Assembly: GCA_025929455.1 (NCBI GenBank)
Contig: JAICMB010000054.1
Span: forward strand, 1 to 11,706
DNA length: 11,706 nt
Source: Bryobacteraceae bacterium
Lineage (GTDB): Bacteria > Acidobacteriota > Terriglobia > Bryobacterales > Bryobacteraceae
Direction: 5' to 3'
Within the stretch, counting starts at the first letter, position 1. Every line of letters starts with the position of its first letter. A program made the translations under genes and the position numbers. Under the pieces are notes generated by a model. The model saw only the letters and a list, made by a program, of their open reading frames with translations. It had not been told where the DNA came from and made no database searches. Positions 1 through 7,637 of the stretch are shown piece after piece.

Positions 1-307
1 CGAGCACGGTAATGTGCGCGAGGGTGGCGCCCCCGGCCACGCAGGCGAGCAGAATCGCGCCGTAAACGGCCGTGCGTGGGACCAACAACGCGGCCGAGCC
101 GATAATCTCGAATGTTGCGGTTACATACCGGAACCACTGTCCGATTCCGATCGTGTCATACATGGCGGTCATGTGCGGATCGCCGGTGAGTTTCGGGATC
201 GCGGCCATAATGAAAACGGCGGCGGTTCCTAGTTGCAGGATCCAAAGTAGGACGGTTTTGGCGATCGCGAGACCGCCCTGGGGCGTCCTGGACGTTGCAC
301 CTGTCAT
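1..307 (-). CDS. DoxX-family membrane protein, N-terminal part (cut by window edge)
   Basis: The frame runs open from an ATG at 307 to the window edge and gives 102 codons. The product is hydrophobic. It has a first membrane segment at about residues 13-37, a polar turn containing PKLTGDP (38-44) and an amphipathic stretch with a tryptophan (W58). Further membrane segments follow at about 62-77 and 80-102, the last ending at the window edge. The early helix, the 'PKL' turn and the following helix pair are typical of DoxX/DoxD-like small four-helix membrane proteins. Some of these are linked to quinone or electrophile stress. A Shine-Dalgarno GGAGGT (318-323 read on the minus strand) lies 10 nt before the ATG and fixes the start. 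The gene is divergent from a MarR regulator, which suggests it is the regulator's target. Family assignment is by pattern only, and the C-terminus is not visible. Confidence 0.72.
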   Translation of the reverse strand, partial: MTGATSRTPQGGLAIAKTVLLWILQLGTAAVFIMAAIPKLTGDPHMTAMYDTIGIGQWFRYVTATFEIIGSAALLVPRTAVYGAILLACVAGGATLAHITVL

Positions 308-331
308 TTGCTTTTGTACCTCCGTGCCAGA

Positions 332-349
332 TACCTTGACATCAAGATA
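332..349. promoter_or_regulatory. Candidate MarR operator between doxX-like gene and marR
   Basis: TACCTTGACATCAAGATA is an imperfect dyad. The arms TAcCTTGA and TCAAGaTA match at 7 of 8 positions around a 2-nt spacer, and the inner CTTGA/TCAAG is perfect. Length and symmetry resemble operators of MhqR/OhrR-type MarR proteins (general form TATCTxGA-N2-TCxAGATA). It sits in the 67-nt gap between the two divergent starts and overlaps a possible -10 for marR, GATAAT (346-351). Binding there could control both genes, but this is inference from position. Confidence 0.6.
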
Positions 350-374
350 ATCGATGCAGCGAGAGGCAAAACGG

Positions 375-818
375 ATGCAGGCGACGGACGGAACGCACCT
401 TTTCTTATTGTTATGGCGGGCTTACGAAGCCGTGCGGGAGCATGCACGGCGCGACGTCGAGGGAGCGGGGCTGGGTTTGTCCGACTTCGCCGTTCTCGAA
501 GCCCTGTTGCACAAAGGTCCTTTAGCGGTGAACACGATCGGTCCGAAAGTGCGGCTGACGAGCGGGGCAATTACGACCGCCGTCGACCGGTTGGTCCGCC
601 GCGGACTGGTTGAGCGGCGCATGGGCGTGGATCGACGATCGCGCATGGTGCATCTGACCGCGAGCGGACGGAAGTTTATCGCCGCTCGATTCGCCGAACA
701 CCGCCGCGTGTTGGACCGGGCATGTTCGGGTCTGAGCGAGACCGAGCGGGCGCGCGCTATCCCGCTGCTGCGCAAGCTGGGAAAAACGGCAGGGGCTATG
801 CTGCAAATCGAAAAATAA
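375..818 (+). CDS. MarR-family transcriptional regulator (MhqR-like)
   Basis: This is a winged-helix repressor of 147 residues from the ATG at 375. The wHTH core covers about residues 35-100: FAVLEALLHKGPL forms the first helices, LTSGAITTAVDRLVRRG (61-77) the recognition helix, and VERRMGVDRRSRMVHLT the wing. The N- and C-terminal helices would form the dimer interface. The 'LTSGAIT..VDRL..RGLV.R' signature is characteristic of the MhqR/YkvE-like MarR group. There is no N-terminal cysteine of the OhrR type; the only cysteine is C117. An ATG at 354 would add seven residues but lacks a ribosome site. The ATG at 375 has GAGAGG (361-366) 8 nt upstream, so I prefer it. The regulator probably represses the divergent DoxX gene and itself through the dyad at 332-349. 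Its ligand is unknown; quinone-like electrophiles are a guess from the family. Confidence 0.85.
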   Translation: MQATDGTHLFLLLWRAYEAVREHARRDVEGAGLGLSDFAVLEALLHKGPLAVNTIGPKVRLTSGAITTAVDRLVRRGLVERRMGVDRRSRMVHLTASGRKFIAARFAEHRRVLDRACSGLSETERARAIPLLRKLGKTAGAMLQIEK

Positions 819-832
819 CGGTGAAATCCGGC

Positions 833-860
833 TTGCATTTTCCGTAGAAGGCAATACAAT
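833..860 (+). promoter_or_regulatory. Sigma-70-like promoter for the CBS gene
   Basis: TTGCAT (833-838) and TACAAT (855-860) are separated by 16 nt, a good match to the -35/-10 consensus. Transcription would start near 867, leaving a leader of about 19 nt that holds the Shine-Dalgarno GGAGG (874-878) 7 nt before the GTG start. This promoter follows the marR stop directly, so the CBS gene need not depend on marR transcription. Confidence 0.6.
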
Positions 861-885
861 CGAGGGCACGGCTGGAGGTGACACC

Positions 886-1335
886 GTGATTCCTGACGCA
901 ACCATCGGCGATCTCCTGATGGAGAAGGGCCAGTTTGTTTACACGATCACGCCGGAGCAGTCCGTACTGGACGCGCTGGCGATTATGGCCGAAAAAGAGG
1001 TTGGTGCGCTCATTGTCATCGAAAGTGGGCGTATTGCGGGCATGGTTTCCGAGCGCGATTACGCACGCAAAGTGGTCCTACAGGGTAAAGCCTCGCGAGC
1101 CACGCCGGTCCGGGAGATCATGACCGCGCCCGCTATAACCGTTACGCCTGACCGGTCCGTACGCGAGTGCATGCAGATCATGACCGACGCGCGTGTGCGG
1201 CATCTCCCGGTCATGGACGGCGGAAAGCTTGCAGGGGTGGTGTCGGTGGGCGATCTCGTGAAATGGATCATCACCGCGCAGCAACACGCAATTACGCACT
1301 TGGAAAGCTACATCACGGGCGTCTACCCGGCGTGA
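886..1335 (+). CDS. CBS-domain-pair protein
   Basis: This 149-residue soluble protein consists almost entirely of two tandem CBS motifs, at about residues 18-66 and 80-130. Each shows the usual 'V..A...M.....GAL.V...G...G.VSERD' layout: ALIVIESGRIAGMVSERDYA in the first and RHLPVMDGGKLAGVVSVGDL in the second. The MTAPAITVTPDRSV linker start is typical of stand-alone bacterial CBS-pair proteins. Such Bateman modules bind adenine nucleotides such as AMP, ATP or SAM and act as energy sensors. No catalytic domain is attached, so the partner is unknown. The start is GTG, supported by GGAGG at 874-878. The gene converges on tmk and the two coding ends overlap by 13 nt. Confidence 0.9.
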   Translation: MIPDATIGDLLMEKGQFVYTITPEQSVLDALAIMAEKEVGALIVIESGRIAGMVSERDYARKVVLQGKASRATPVREIMTAPAITVTPDRSVRECMQIMTDARVRHLPVMDGGKLAGVVSVGDLVKWIITAQQHAITHLESYITGVYPA

Positions 1336-2006
1336 GAGCGGGCACCCTGCGCGAGAAACCGCATCGCTTCCGCCCAGACTTGGGCGGCTACCTGTTCCGG
1401 CGTGCCGGTCCCGTCGATGACGCGGATGCGCTCCGGCTCGCGCGCTGCCAATTCTAAATAGGCGTCGCGCACCTTGCGGTGAAACTCGAGAGCGTGGCGG
1501 TCCAGCCGGCTTTCATCGGCTTCGGCCGCGTTGATCGCGGCATTGCGCGCGTGCGCACGGCTCAGTCCGGCTTCCGCGTCAACATCAATTAAGAACGTGA
1601 GGTCCGGCTTCAGGCCGTGGCAGGCAATGCGGTCGAGCATCAACACCGTTTCCACGCCGAGGCTGCGGGCCACGCCCTGATACACCAGCGACGAATCCGT
1701 AAACCGATCGCTCAGGACGATGCGGCCCGCCTGGAGTGCGGGCACGATCCATTCATCGACATTCTGCGCGCGCGCGGCGAACATGAGGAGTAGCTCCGTG
1801 CCGGCGCCAATCTCGCTGTTCGCCGGGTCAAGCAAAATGCGGCGAATCTGCCGGCCGATGGAAGTGCCGCCGGGCTCGGCGGACTCCAGCACGTCGCGGC
1901 CTTCTGCGCGCAGGCGGGCAGCCAGCAGCCGCAACTGCGTGCTTTTTCCGCTGCCGTCCGGACCCTCGAACGTGATGAACAGCCCTCGCGAGGGCGGCTC
2001 AGTCAT
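1323..2006 (-). CDS. tmk: Thymidylate kinase
   Basis: dTMP kinase makes dTDP from dTMP and ATP, the step shared by the de novo and salvage routes to dTTP. The 227-residue protein has the P-loop GPDGSGKST (15-23), the EPGGT motif (44-48) and SDRFTDSSLVYQG (99-111), which carries the DR(Y/F) signature and substrate-contacting serines. Helices around RLDRHALEFHRKVRDAY fit the lid region and its follow-on. Length is slightly above the usual 205-215 because of a short C-terminal tail. Its ATG lies inside the end of the uracil-DNA glycosylase gene (8-nt overlap, ATGACTGA), indicating translational coupling. It is the last gene of the minus-strand operon and overlaps the convergent CBS gene. Confidence 0.95.
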   Translation of the reverse strand: MTEPPSRGLFITFEGPDGSGKSTQLRLLAARLRAEGRDVLESAEPGGTSIGRQIRRILLDPANSEIGAGTELLLMFAARAQNVDEWIVPALQAGRIVLSDRFTDSSLVYQGVARSLGVETVLMLDRIACHGLKPDLTFLIDVDAEAGLSRAHARNAAINAAEADESRLDRHALEFHRKVRDAYLELAAREPERIRVIDGTGTPEQVAAQVWAEAMRFLAQGARSHAG

Positions 2007-2730
2007 ATACGAAATGCAGAACCTTCTTCAGGTCTTCCCAAGATTCGCGCTTCGCGGCCTGATTATACGCGCGCAGCAGGTACGAGGGATGATACGTAAC
2101 CATCACGGGAATGTCGCGCCACTTATGCCAGTTGCCGCGCAGCCGCGTAACGCCCTCTTTGGTGTTGAGCAGCGCTTTGACAGCGGTCGAACCCAGCGCG
2201 CAGATCGCCTTTGGCCGAATGGCCTCCAACTGGCGGAAGAGAAATTCTCCGCAGATCTCCATCTCATCCGGCAGCGGCGTGCGGTTCCCCGGGGGACGGC
2301 ACTTCACGATATTGCAAATGTAGACGTCGGCGCGCTCCAGCGGAATGCCTTCCTTGTGCGCGGTGCCCTCGATCATTTGCGTGAGCAACTGTCCCGCGCG
2401 CCCGACGAACGGAATGCCCTGCGCATCTTCTTCGGCGCCGGGGCCTTCGCCGACGAATACCAGCTTGGCTTCGGGGTTGCCGACGCCGAAAACAAGCTTC
2501 GTGCGTTCCTCATGTAAGCGGCAGCGTTTGCAGTCGCCGATGTCGGCAAGAATGGCTGCCAGTGTTTCGCGCGCAGGCGCTGCCGCAGATGCGGCGATCA
2601 CTGGCGGCAGTTCGCGTGCCGGTTCGGCAATCTCAATGGCAGAGGCTACGGCCGGTTCGCGCCGGTAGACTTCCTTAAAACCAAGGTCACGATAAAATTC
2701 CAGCCGTGAGCGAAGCTCTTCGCCGTTCAT
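1999..2730 (-). CDS. Family 4 (Fe-S) uracil-DNA glycosylase
   Basis: The enzyme removes uracil from DNA at the start of base excision repair. The 243-residue protein shows motif [21 protein letters not shown] (94-113) and motif B HPSYLLR (214-220). Four cysteines, C67, C70, C144 and C160, have the spacing of the 4Fe-4S ligands of family 4 enzymes (CxxC, then two cysteines 16 apart). Before C67 lies an Ala/Pro-rich extension of about 66 residues. Its first 20 residues look helical and the rest low-complexity, so it is probably a flexible tether. Its ATG overlaps the coaBC stop (ATGA), and its end overlaps tmk. Placing uracil repair next to dTTP synthesis makes functional sense, but co-regulation is inferred only from the overlaps. 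Confidence 0.93.
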   Translation of the reverse strand: MNGEELRSRLEFYRDLGFKEVYRREPAVASAIEIAEPARELPPVIAASAAAPARETLAAILADIGDCKRCRLHEERTKLVFGVGNPEAKLVFVGEGPGAEEDAQGIPFVGRAGQLLTQMIEGTAHKEGIPLERADVYICNIVKCRPPGNRTPLPDEMEICGEFLFRQLEAIRPKAICALGSTAVKALLNTKEGVTRLRGNWHKWRDIPVMVTYHPSYLLRAYNQAAKRESWEDLKKVLHFVYD

Positions 2731-3938
2731 CGTGCGACCTGCCTCGCGGCGCGCAGATGCAAAGCTTCATCCAGAATGCGGCTGGCGATCTCGCGCTTCG
2801 ACGCGCGCGGCACTGCAATCGGGTTGCCCGCAGGCGTCACGATGAGCACCTCATTCTCATCCGAATCGAAGCCGCGGCCCGGGCCCACCATGTTCGCCAC
2901 AATCATGTCGCAATTTTTCGCCTGCAGCTTCCGCTTCGCCTCCTGCTCGAGATCGTCCGTTTCGGCTGCGAAGCCGATCAGCAAGCGCGTGCCTTTGATC
3001 CGCCCCACTTCCGCGAGGATGTCCGGGTTCTCTTCGAGCTCCAGCGTCAGCGAAGCGCCCGTCTTCTTCATTTTTCGATCTGCGGCGTTCGCAACACGAT
3101 AGTCAGCCACCGCCGCCGCCTTGATCACGACGGTCGCCGCACTCAGATTCTGCAACACCGCGTTACGCATCTCGACCGCGGTCCGCACGCGAATCAATTC
3201 CACGCCACACGGTTCTGGAATGTGTACCGGACCGCTCACGAGAATAACGCGCGCGCCCCGATGCGCCGCTACGTCCGCGAGCGCGTACCCCATTTTGCCG
3301 CTGGAACGATTCGATACGAAGCGAACCGGATCGATGGGCTCCTGGGTTGGACCCGCGGTGACGAGCACCGTCTCGCCCTCGAGATCGTGCGCCGTATTCA
3401 CCGCCGCGAAAACGGCATCTGCAATTCGAGCGGGCTCCGGCAAACGGCCCGGACCCACCGTGCCGCACGCAAGTTCCCCGGCATCGGGATCGATCACGAT
3501 ATGCCCCCGGCGGCGCAGTTCGTCCATGTTCCTGCGGGTTGCGGGATGCTGCCACATGTTGGTATTCATGGCCGGCGCCAGCACTACCGGGCCGGTAAAG
3601 GCGAGATACAGCGTGCTCAGAAAATCATCTGCCTGCCCGTGCGTAAACTTCGCCAGCAGATCGGCCGTTGCAGGCGCCACGACCAGTACGTCGTTATCTT
3701 GGGCGACCGCGATGTGCTCCACGGCGCTGGACAGCGTCTCTTCAGCTCCCGCAGAGCCGAATAGATCGGTGATTACCTTATGCCGGGTCAGCGCGGCGAA
3801 CGTGAGCGGTTGCACGAATTCGCACGCCGCGCGAGTCATGACCGTCTGCACGCGAAAGCCGCGCTCCATGAGCGCGCGGGCCAACTCCGCCGCTTTATAT
3901 GCGGCGATGCCCCCGCCCACTCCGAGCACGGCGTTCAT
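2727..3938 (-). CDS. coaBC: Bifunctional phosphopantothenoylcysteine decarboxylase / phosphopantothenate-cysteine ligase
   Basis: This fused enzyme performs two consecutive steps of coenzyme A synthesis. CoaB joins cysteine to 4'-phosphopantothenate using CTP, and CoaC then decarboxylates the product using FMN. The CoaC part (about 1-180) has the flavin-binding start GVGGGIAAYKAAEL, the catalytic His in SAVEHIAV (H75), the PAMN motif with N125 (122-125) and the ELACG motif with C158 (155-159). The CoaB part (about 187-403) has the VTAGPTQEPIDPVRFVSNRS start (192-211), SSGKMGYALA (212-221), KAAAVADYR (273-281) and the KMKK lysine motif (289-292). Its 403 residues match the normal size. It starts 3 nt after rpoZ ends and overlaps the UDG start by ATGA. 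No clear Shine-Dalgarno precedes it, so translation probably depends on rpoZ. Confidence 0.96.
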   Translation of the reverse strand: MNAVLGVGGGIAAYKAAELARALMERGFRVQTVMTRAACEFVQPLTFAALTRHKVITDLFGSAGAEETLSSAVEHIAVAQDNDVLVVAPATADLLAKFTHGQADDFLSTLYLAFTGPVVLAPAMNTNMWQHPATRRNMDELRRRGHIVIDPDAGELACGTVGPGRLPEPARIADAVFAAVNTAHDLEGETVLVTAGPTQEPIDPVRFVSNRSSGKMGYALADVAAHRGARVILVSGPVHIPEPCGVELIRVRTAVEMRNAVLQNLSAATVVIKAAAVADYRVANAADRKMKKTGASLTLELEENPDILAEVGRIKGTRLLIGFAAETDDLEQEAKRKLQAKNCDMIVANMVGPGRGFDSDENEVLIVTPAGNPIAVPRASKREIASRILDEALHLRAARQVAR

Positions 3939-3941
3939 GGG

Positions 3942-4184
3942 CTATTCGGCGGGCGGAAGCTCCGCGGCCGCATCGCGCGTCGGGTCGCTGTAGTTGACCA
4001 GCCCGCGCCGCACTTCTTCAACAGCCGTGATCGTGGGCTTGCGCGAGGTGGTCGGTAGGAACGGCCGCGCGCCGTTCTGAAGTTGGCGCGCGCGCTTGGC
4101 GGCGACAATGATAAAGCGATAGGTGCTTAGTTCCGGATCGTCCGGAATGGCGAAATTTACGTTGTTTCGAACTCGTTCTGACAT
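3942..4184 (-). CDS. rpoZ: RNA polymerase omega subunit
   Basis: Omega is the small subunit that chaperones beta' into RNA polymerase. The 80-residue protein has the family core: a helical YRFIIVAAKRARQLQNGARP (22-41), then RKPTITAVEEVRRGLV (48-63). The tail is acidic and proline-containing. Its place between gmk and coaBC is the order found in many bacteria and supports the call. The start ATG at 4184 has AAAGGA (4190-4195 on the minus strand) 5 nt upstream, so this gene has its own ribosome site even though it begins 28 nt inside gmk. Confidence 0.93.
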   Translation of the reverse strand: MSERVRNNVNFAIPDDPELSTYRFIIVAAKRARQLQNGARPFLPTTSRKPTITAVEEVRRGLVNYSDPTRDAAAELPPAE

Positions 4185-4891
4185 TTAATTCCTTTGCCGG
4201 CCGGATGCCCGCCGTTTTCTGATCCGGTGCCGACGGACGACGTTTCCGCCGCTTCGAAGCTGGCCAAAATCGGCGCCACTGCCTGCTCCATGCGAATTCG
4301 CCGGAAGCGCTCCGCCTCGATAATGGCGGCCAGTTGCGCCGTACACTCAGCCAGATCGTCGTTGATCAGCACATAATCGTACTGCTTGTAATTGCGGACC
4401 TCTTCCGCCGCGCCCCGCAGACGGCGTTCGATCACCACATCGGAATCCTGCGACCGCGCCCGCAATCGCTCTTCGAGCACCTTACGGGACGGTGGAAGCA
4501 CAAAAATAGTAATCGCTTGCGGAAGCGCTACCTTTAATTTTCTCGCACCTTGTACGTCAATGTCGAGTACCAGATCCTTACCTTGCCGGATCGCCTGATC
4601 GAGCATCCGCCGGCTGGTCCCGTAATAGTTGCCAAATACGTCCGCGTATTCGAGGAACTCGCCGCGTGCGATGCGCGCCTCGAAGTCGGCGCGGGAGATG
4701 AAATGATAGTTTTCGCCGTCGCATTCCTCGCCGCGCGGCAGGCGCGTGGTGTAGGAAATAGAGAACAGCAGGCGAAGATCTTGGCGCAGAATGCCTTCGA
4801 CCAGCGACGATTTCCCGGAACCCGACGGCGCCGAGATGATGAACACCACGGTTTGCGATGCGCGGGTGGCTGCAACGGCGGGTTCGTTCAT
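4157..4891 (-). CDS. gmk: Guanylate kinase
   Basis: It phosphorylates GMP to GDP with ATP, feeding GTP and (p)ppGpp pools. The P-loop is APSGSGKSS (21-29). The GMP-binding region has SYTTRLPRGEE (46-56) and EYADVFGNYYGTS (81-93). DIDVQGA (110-116) follows, and RRLRGAAEEV (156-165) fits the lid and its arginines. At 244 residues it is about 35 longer than most bacterial enzymes. There are roughly 15 extra residues at the N-terminus and a Gly/Ser-rich tail of about 25 after residue 217. The last nine codons are read from within the start of rpoZ. The ATG overlaps the yicC stop (ATGA). The core looks fully functional; the tail is probably disordered. Confidence 0.96.
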   Translation of the reverse strand: MNEPAVAATRASQTVVFIISAPSGSGKSSLVEGILRQDLRLLFSISYTTRLPRGEECDGENYHFISRADFEARIARGEFLEYADVFGNYYGTSRRMLDQAIRQGKDLVLDIDVQGARKLKVALPQAITIFVLPPSRKVLEERLRARSQDSDVVIERRLRGAAEEVRNYKQYDYVLINDDLAECTAQLAAIIEAERFRRIRMEQAVAPILASFEAAETSSVGTGSENGGHPAGKGIKCQNEFETT

Positions 4892-5811
4892 TCGAGATTT
4901 AGCGACTGCTCGCGCATCTTCTCAATGTCGGCTTTAGCCGCGAGCGCGAGATCGGTGATGCGCAGCCCGGTTTCGCCAATCCCGTTCGTTTTGGACACTA
5001 TGGTGTTACTTTCGCGATTCATCTCCTGCAGCAGAAAATCGAGCTTTTTGCCGGCTTCGCCTCCCGTGTCCAACAATTGATCGACCTGTCGCGAGTGAAT
5101 ACGCAGGCGCGCGATCTCTTCACCGATATCGCTGCGGTCGGCCAGCAGCGCCGCTTCCTGCGCCAGTCGCTGTGGGTCCACCGAAACGCCGCGCAGCAGT
5201 TCGCGGACTCTCTCCTGCAGCCGGGCCTGAAACGCCGGCATGGCGCGGCCGCGAATCTCCTGCATCTCATCGCAATACCCGGCCACCGTCCTATTATGGG
5301 CGCGGATAACGCCGGCAAGTTCCTCGCCTTCACGCTCGCGGAACGCGTTCAGCGCGACGAGCGCTTCGTCGAGCGCCGTCATCAGGTCCGGCTCCAGCTC
5401 CGCCGTGGCAGGGCGCTCCGGCGCGGAGCCGAACATACCGGGAATGCGAAAGGCCTGGTTTAAATCCGGCTCGGCCTTGCTGTTCACCTCGTTCGCGGCG
5501 GCCCGAAACGCGTCCAGCCAGGCGCGGAAGAGGAGCTGGTTGAGCCCGCCGCCGCCGGCGCCGTTGACCGGTGTATAGATGACGCGCACGTCCACGTGCC
5601 CCCGCACGACAGCGCGCTTAATCGCCGCACGCATACCGTTTTCAAATGCATCCAACTCCGGCGGCAGGTGAAAGTGCACATCGAGGCCGCGATGATTGAC
5701 GGTCTTAAGCGCCACCGCGACATCGCCGTAAGGAGTCGCCTTCTCCACGCGCGCATATCCGGTCATGCTGCGCGCCGGCGCCGGCATCTTCACCACGTTC
5801 ATATGTTCCAT
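4888..5811 (-). CDS. yicC: YicC/YloC-family endoribonuclease
   Basis: The 307-residue protein starts with the family hallmark RSMTGYAR (14-21) and ends with the highly conserved DUF1732-type region. In that region GEEIARLRIHSRQ is followed by KKLDFLLQEMNRESNTI and a final KADIEKMREQ. Members of this family are hexameric endoribonucleases; E. coli YicC is tied to decay of the small RNA RyhB. Position directly before gmk is conserved in many bacteria. The first ATG (5811) overlaps the ABC gene by 13 nt. A second in-frame ATG at 5802 gives the ATGA overlap seen at other junctions here and is an equally good start. No strong Shine-Dalgarno favours either, so the N-terminus is uncertain by three residues. 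Confidence 0.93.
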   Translation of the reverse strand: MEHMNVVKMPAPARSMTGYARVEKATPYGDVAVALKTVNHRGLDVHFHLPPELDAFENGMRAAIKRAVVRGHVDVRVIYTPVNGAGGGGLNQLLFRAWLDAFRAAANEVNSKAEPDLNQAFRIPGMFGSAPERPATAELEPDLMTALDEALVALNAFREREGEELAGVIRAHNRTVAGYCDEMQEIRGRAMPAFQARLQERVRELLRGVSVDPQRLAQEAALLADRSDIGEEIARLRIHSRQVDQLLDTGGEAGKKLDFLLQEMNRESNTIVSKTNGIGETGLRITDLALAAKADIEKMREQSLNLE

Positions 5812-7637
5812 TGCGTTACGGCGTGCCCCGCTGCCGCAAATTGCAGATCGAAAAGCCGCCGGTAAATGCCGCCCCTACCGAGCAACTCGTCATGCGTGCC
5901 GGCCTCCGCGATACGCCCGTTGTCCAGAACCACAATTCTATCCGCACGGCGCACCGTTGAGAGCCGGTGCGCGATGACCAACACGGTACGGTCGGCCATC
6001 AGGTTTTCAAGCGCGCGCTGTACCAGCAGTTCGCTCTCGCTGTCCAGATGCGACGTCGCTTCGTCGAGAATCAACACTGGTGCGTTCTTCAGCAACGCGC
6101 GCGCTATCGCCAAGCGCTGCCGCTGCCCGCCGCTGAGCTTGTGCCCGCGCTCGCCAATGATGGTGTCGTATCCGTCCGGCAGACGCAAGATAAACTCTTC
6201 AGCAAGCGCGCTGCGCGCCGCCGCCCACAGTTCCTCATCGCGTGCTTTGCGTTTGCCGTACCGAATGTTGTTCGCTACGGTGTCGTTAAAGAGGAACGTG
6301 TCTTGCGATACGATGCTGATGTGCTCGCGCAGGCTCGCCAACTGCAGGTCGCGCAGATCCTGCCCATCGATGCGAATCGCGCCGGAAGTGACGTCGTAAA
6401 AACGCGGGACGAGGTTCGCGATGGTCGTTTTGCCCGCGCCGCTGGAGCCTACCAGGGCCAGCACCTCACCCCTTTTCAGCTCGAGCGCGATCCCATCCAA
6501 AACCGTACGCTCCGGCGCGCCAGGATAACAGAACGAAACATCGTCGAGTTCGATCGCTTGCTCGAAACGGGCCAGTTTCACAGCGTGCGGACGGTCGCGC
6601 ACCGCCTGCTCACGGTCGAGATAATCGAAGACCTTTTGTGAAGCGCCGAGCGCCTGCTGAAAGATGTTATGAATGCCGGTAAGCCGTTTCACGGGCTCGT
6701 ACAGCATCAGCAGCGCGATAACGAAACTCGTGAATTCTCCCGTTGTCATCGCGCCCGTCTTGATCTGCTGCCGCGCGTAGGTCAACAGAGCAACGATCGT
6801 AACCGCGCCGAACAGCTCAATCAGCGGCGAAGCGATCGCCTGCTGCATGATGTAGCGCAGATTGCTGGCGCGCAGCCGGCGCGCAGCCGCGAGAAAGCGG
6901 TTGGCTTCCGCGTCCTCCGCCCCGAAAGTCTTTACGACTTGATGACCGCTGATGGTCTCCTGCAGAATCTGGTTCAACTCCGCGGCATCGTCCTGCGCGG
7001 TGCGCGTGGTGCGCCGGATGCGGCGGCCCAGGCGCGCGGTCGGCAGCAGCACGAACGGTAGTACCGTCAGGCTGATCAACGCCAGCCGCCAATCTTGCTG
7101 TAGGACCACCCACAACAGAGCGACAGTTGTGAACGATTGCCGCAGAAAATCCGCCAGGATGTGGGACACGGCGACTTGAATTTTATCGATGTCGTTCATG
7201 ATGGACGACATCAGCCGGCCCGTCGAGTTCGCCTCAAAGAATTGCGCGTCCTGCCGCAGCACGCGTTCGAATACCGCCTGCCTCAAGTCCGTTACGGCGG
7301 AAAAACCGGCGTAATTGACGAGGTAATTTCCGAAATAATCGCAAACGCCTTTGACAAGAAAGACGCCGAGGATGCCCGCCGCCACGGCCGTCCAAATGTT
7401 ATGAATCCAGGCCGGCAGCAGCATGTTTAAATACACCGGCGCGTTCGTTACCGGCAGCCGGAACAACAGCACCGGCGAATCGGGCGAGCTGGGGTTCAGG
7501 ACGCGGTCGAACACCGGGCCGATGAGCAGGGCCATCATGCCCTGCGAGCCTCCGGCCGCCGCCATCAACACGACGGAAACAGCAATCGCGGGCGTGTACG
7601 GGCGCGCATAGCGCAGCAGGCGTAGCAGTTCTTTCAT
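5799..7637 (-). CDS. MsbA-like ABC exporter (fused permease-ATPase)
   Basis: This is a 612-residue half-transporter of the type that flips lipid-linked or hydrophobic substrates as a homodimer. The transmembrane part (about 15-335) has helices near 15-40, 80-108, 158-180, 184-205, 270-288 and 298-315. Its periplasmic loop at 45-75 is longer than usual. The ATPase part has Walker A GSSGAGKTT (397-405), Q-loop Q445, signature LSGGQ (501-505), Walker B VLILDE ending in E526 and H-loop H557, so it looks active. I chose the ATG at 7637 because it gives the ATGA overlap with the GT9 gene and the usual MKELLRLLRYARPY start. An upstream in-frame start would add 33 basic residues that merely antisense-read the GT9 coding frame. 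The adjacent glycosyltransferase suggests a lipid A/LPS-type substrate, but the substrate is not proven. Confidence 0.92.
   Translation of the reverse strand: MKELLRLLRYARPYTPAIAVSVVLMAAAGGSQGMMALLIGPVFDRVLNPSSPDSPVLLFRLPVTNAPVYLNMLLPAWIHNIWTAVAAGILGVFLVKGVCDYFGNYLVNYAGFSAVTDLRQAVFERVLRQDAQFFEANSTGRLMSSIMNDIDKIQVAVSHILADFLRQSFTTVALLWVVLQQDWRLALISLTVLPFVLLPTARLGRRIRRTTRTAQDDAAELNQILQETISGHQVVKTFGAEDAEANRFLAAARRLRASNLRYIMQQAIASPLIELFGAVTIVALLTYARQQIKTGAMTTGEFTSFVIALLMLYEPVKRLTGIHNIFQQALGASQKVFDYLDREQAVRDRPHAVKLARFEQAIELDDVSFCYPGAPERTVLDGIALELKRGEVLALVGSSGAGKTTIANLVPRFYDVTSGAIRIDGQDLRDLQLASLREHISIVSQDTFLFNDTVANNIRYGKRKARDEELWAAARSALAEEFILRLPDGYDTIIGERGHKLSGGQRQRLAIARALLKNAPVLILDEATSHLDSESELLVQRALENLMADRTVLVIAHRLSTVRRADRIVVLDNGRIAEAGTHDELLGRGGIYRRLFDLQFAAAGHAVTQWNI

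Noticed and set aside
354..374. Earlier ATG for the MarR regulator
   Set aside because: It has no ribosome site and may lie upstream of the transcription start. The ATG at 375 has GAGAGG at good spacing.
2706..3764. Plus-strand open frame of 352 codons, and another at 3121-3993
   Set aside because: Both lie antisense to coaBC, whose CoaB and CoaC motifs are complete. Their products are Arg/His- or Ser-rich with no family signature, typical of GC-rich antisense shadows.
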